NCBI RefSeq assembly: GCF_029840635.1
Contig: NZ_JAOCCU010000001.1
Location: forward strand, 1-64,000
DNA length: 64,000 nt
Direction of reading: 5' to 3'
DNA from: Mitsuaria sp. GD03876
GTDB lineage: Bacteria; Pseudomonadota; Gammaproteobacteria; Burkholderiales; Burkholderiaceae_C
The notes under the pieces are model-generated. The model was given only the letters and a program-made list of their open reading frames with translations. It ran no database searches and had not been told where the DNA came from. The position numbers were made by a program, and so were the translations under genes. The stretch's first letter is position 1. Every line of letters begins with the position of its first letter. Positions 63,130 to 64,000 of the stretch are shown here, piece after piece.

Positions 63130-64000
63130 ACCGCCTTCTCCGCTTTCAGCGCGGCGCGCTCGTCGGCGCCGTAGCCCAGTTCCTCGAGGATCTCGTCGGT
63201 GTGCTGGCCCAGCCGCGGCGGCGGCGTCGCCACCGACGGCGCCTGCCCGTCGAGCTTGAATCCGGTGCGCACGACCCGGATCGGCCGCCCCACGCCCGGC
63301 ACGTCCTCGAAGCCGCCGACCATGCCGCGCCCCGCGATCTGCGGATGCGCCAGCGCCTCCTTCACCGACAGCACCGGCCCTGCCGGCACCCCGGCGGCGG
63401 TGAAGCGCTGCCACCAGTCCGATGCCGGGCGCTCGCTCATCGCCGCCTCGAGCAGGTGCTTGAGCTCGGCGCGATGCCGGAGCCGCGCCTGCCGGTCGGC
63501 GAAGCGCGCGTCGGTCGTCCATTCCGGATGACCGACGACGGCGCATACCGCCTCGAACTGCTCCTGCTTGTTGGCCGCGATGTTGAGCAGGCCCTCGCCG
63601 GTGCGGAAGGTGCCGGACGGGCTCGCGGTCACGTTGTCGTTGCCCATCGGCTGCGGCTCGCGGCCGGCCACCAGCAGGTTGGACACCGCCCAGCCCATCG
63701 TGGCCATCGCCGCCTCGAGCATCGACACGTCGATGAAGGTCGCGGATGTCCGGTCCCGGTCGGCCAGCGCCGCCGCGATCGCCATCGCCGCGGTCAGTCC
63801 GCCGATCGTGTCCGCCACCGGATAACCGACCCGCAGCGGCGCCGTCTCCGGATCGCCGGTGATGCTCATCATTCCGGACATGCCCTGAATGATCTGGTCA
63901 TAGGCCGGCAGGTCGCGCAACGGGCCGTCCTGGCCGAAGCCCGAGATCGCGCAGTACACGAGGCGCGGATGCTCGTGCCGGAGCTCGTCGAAGCCCACGC
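63126..64000 (-). CDS. CaiB/BaiF-family CoA-transferase, 5' end missing
   Basis: At least 291 codons of a class III CoA-transferase; the N-terminus lies beyond the window. The catalytic aspartate is in FIDVSMLEAAMATM, matching Asp169 of formyl-CoA transferase. YCAISGFGQDGPLRDLPAYD, GDPETAPLRVGYPVADTIGG and the C-terminal GRGMVGGFEDVPGVGRPIRV are typical. It moves CoA between organic acids, probably a dicarboxylate, in the cytosol. It overlaps the downstream lyase-like gene by four bases, so they are translated together. Confidence 0.9.
   Translation of the reverse strand, partial: VGFDELRHEHPRLVYCAISGFGQDGPLRDLPAYDQIIQGMSGMMSITGDPETAPLRVGYPVADTIGGLTAAMAIAAALADRDRTSATFIDVSMLEAAMATMGWAVSNLLVAGREPQPMGNDNVTASPSGTFRTGEGLLNIAANKQEQFEAVCAVVGHPEWTTDARFADRQARLRHRAELKHLLEAAMSERPASDWWQRFTAAGVPAGPVLSVKEALAHPQIAGRGMVGGFEDVPGVGRPIRVVRTGFKLDGQAPSVATPPPRLGQHTDEILEELGYGADERAALKAEKAV

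Overview
The window is one stretch of a GC-rich betaproteobacterial chromosome, most likely from the order Burkholderiales (Roseateles/Mitsuaria/Leptothrix-like). This is inferred from the very high GC content, the protein families present and an intergenic repeat of a type I associate with Comamonadaceae and relatives. I see no prophage, transposase, integrase, CRISPR array or rRNA. One tRNA gene is present, tRNA-Arg(CCG). Most of the window is ordinary chromosomal gene content with a few accessory inserts. Very long open frames antisense to real genes are shadows caused by high GC and are not annotated.

Layout. 1-3.5 kb: the end of ilvE, a zinc-ribbon protein, an NTF2-like protein, a YheT-type hydrolase, an uncharacterised protein and a membrane-anchored cytochrome c. 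3.7-7 kb: tRNA-Arg, an exported SnoaL-like protein, and an OmpR-type response regulator with its sensor kinase. Five direct repeats at exact 11-bp periodicity precede the exported protein gene. 7.1-8 kb: a more AT-rich pair of unknown genes. 8-14.5 kb: an epimerase-like protein, a chemoreceptor, a low-complexity lipoprotein and a membrane-embedded patatin. 14.5-17.3 kb: a molybdate operon modE-A-B-C. Its ModE and ModC lack molybdate-binding C-terminal domains, and a 24-bp perfect inverted repeat lies between modE and modA. 17.3-19.5 kb: a diguanylate cyclase.

19.7-23.9 kb: the complete Anbu (bacterial proteasome homologue) cluster, consisting of ATP-grasp, alpha-E, transglutaminase and Anbu. 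24.4-28.2 kb: an amino-acid ABC importer with its GntR regulator. 28.3-29.1 kb: an orphan PD-(D/E)XK protein. 29.2-34.7 kb: nadC, an FAH-family hydrolase, rlpA and two adjacent diguanylate cyclases. 34.8-39.7 kb: an iron-uptake operon (TonB receptor, DUF3649, PepSY, DUF3325) behind a perfect Fur-type palindrome. 39.8-46.3 kb: a TPR-GGDEF protein, mmsA with a divergent LysR regulator, and a DeoR regulator with an MFS transporter.

46.5-49.5 kb: a secreted subtilisin-like protease with seven 44-residue C-terminal repeats. It overlaps a small gene whose product resembles the protease's own propeptide, and this is the pair I find most novel. 49.5-59.2 kb: DinB, YecA/UPF0149, an S9 peptidase, an Hsp70-like protein, dadA, an amino-acid exporter with an ArgP-type regulator, and two small unknown proteins. 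59.2-64 kb: a universal stress protein, a CLC channel, a phosphoesterase, a citryl-CoA-lyase-like protein and a truncated CaiB/BaiF CoA-transferase. The region 50.05-50.48 kb has a minus-strand terminator with no gene to serve and may encode a small RNA.
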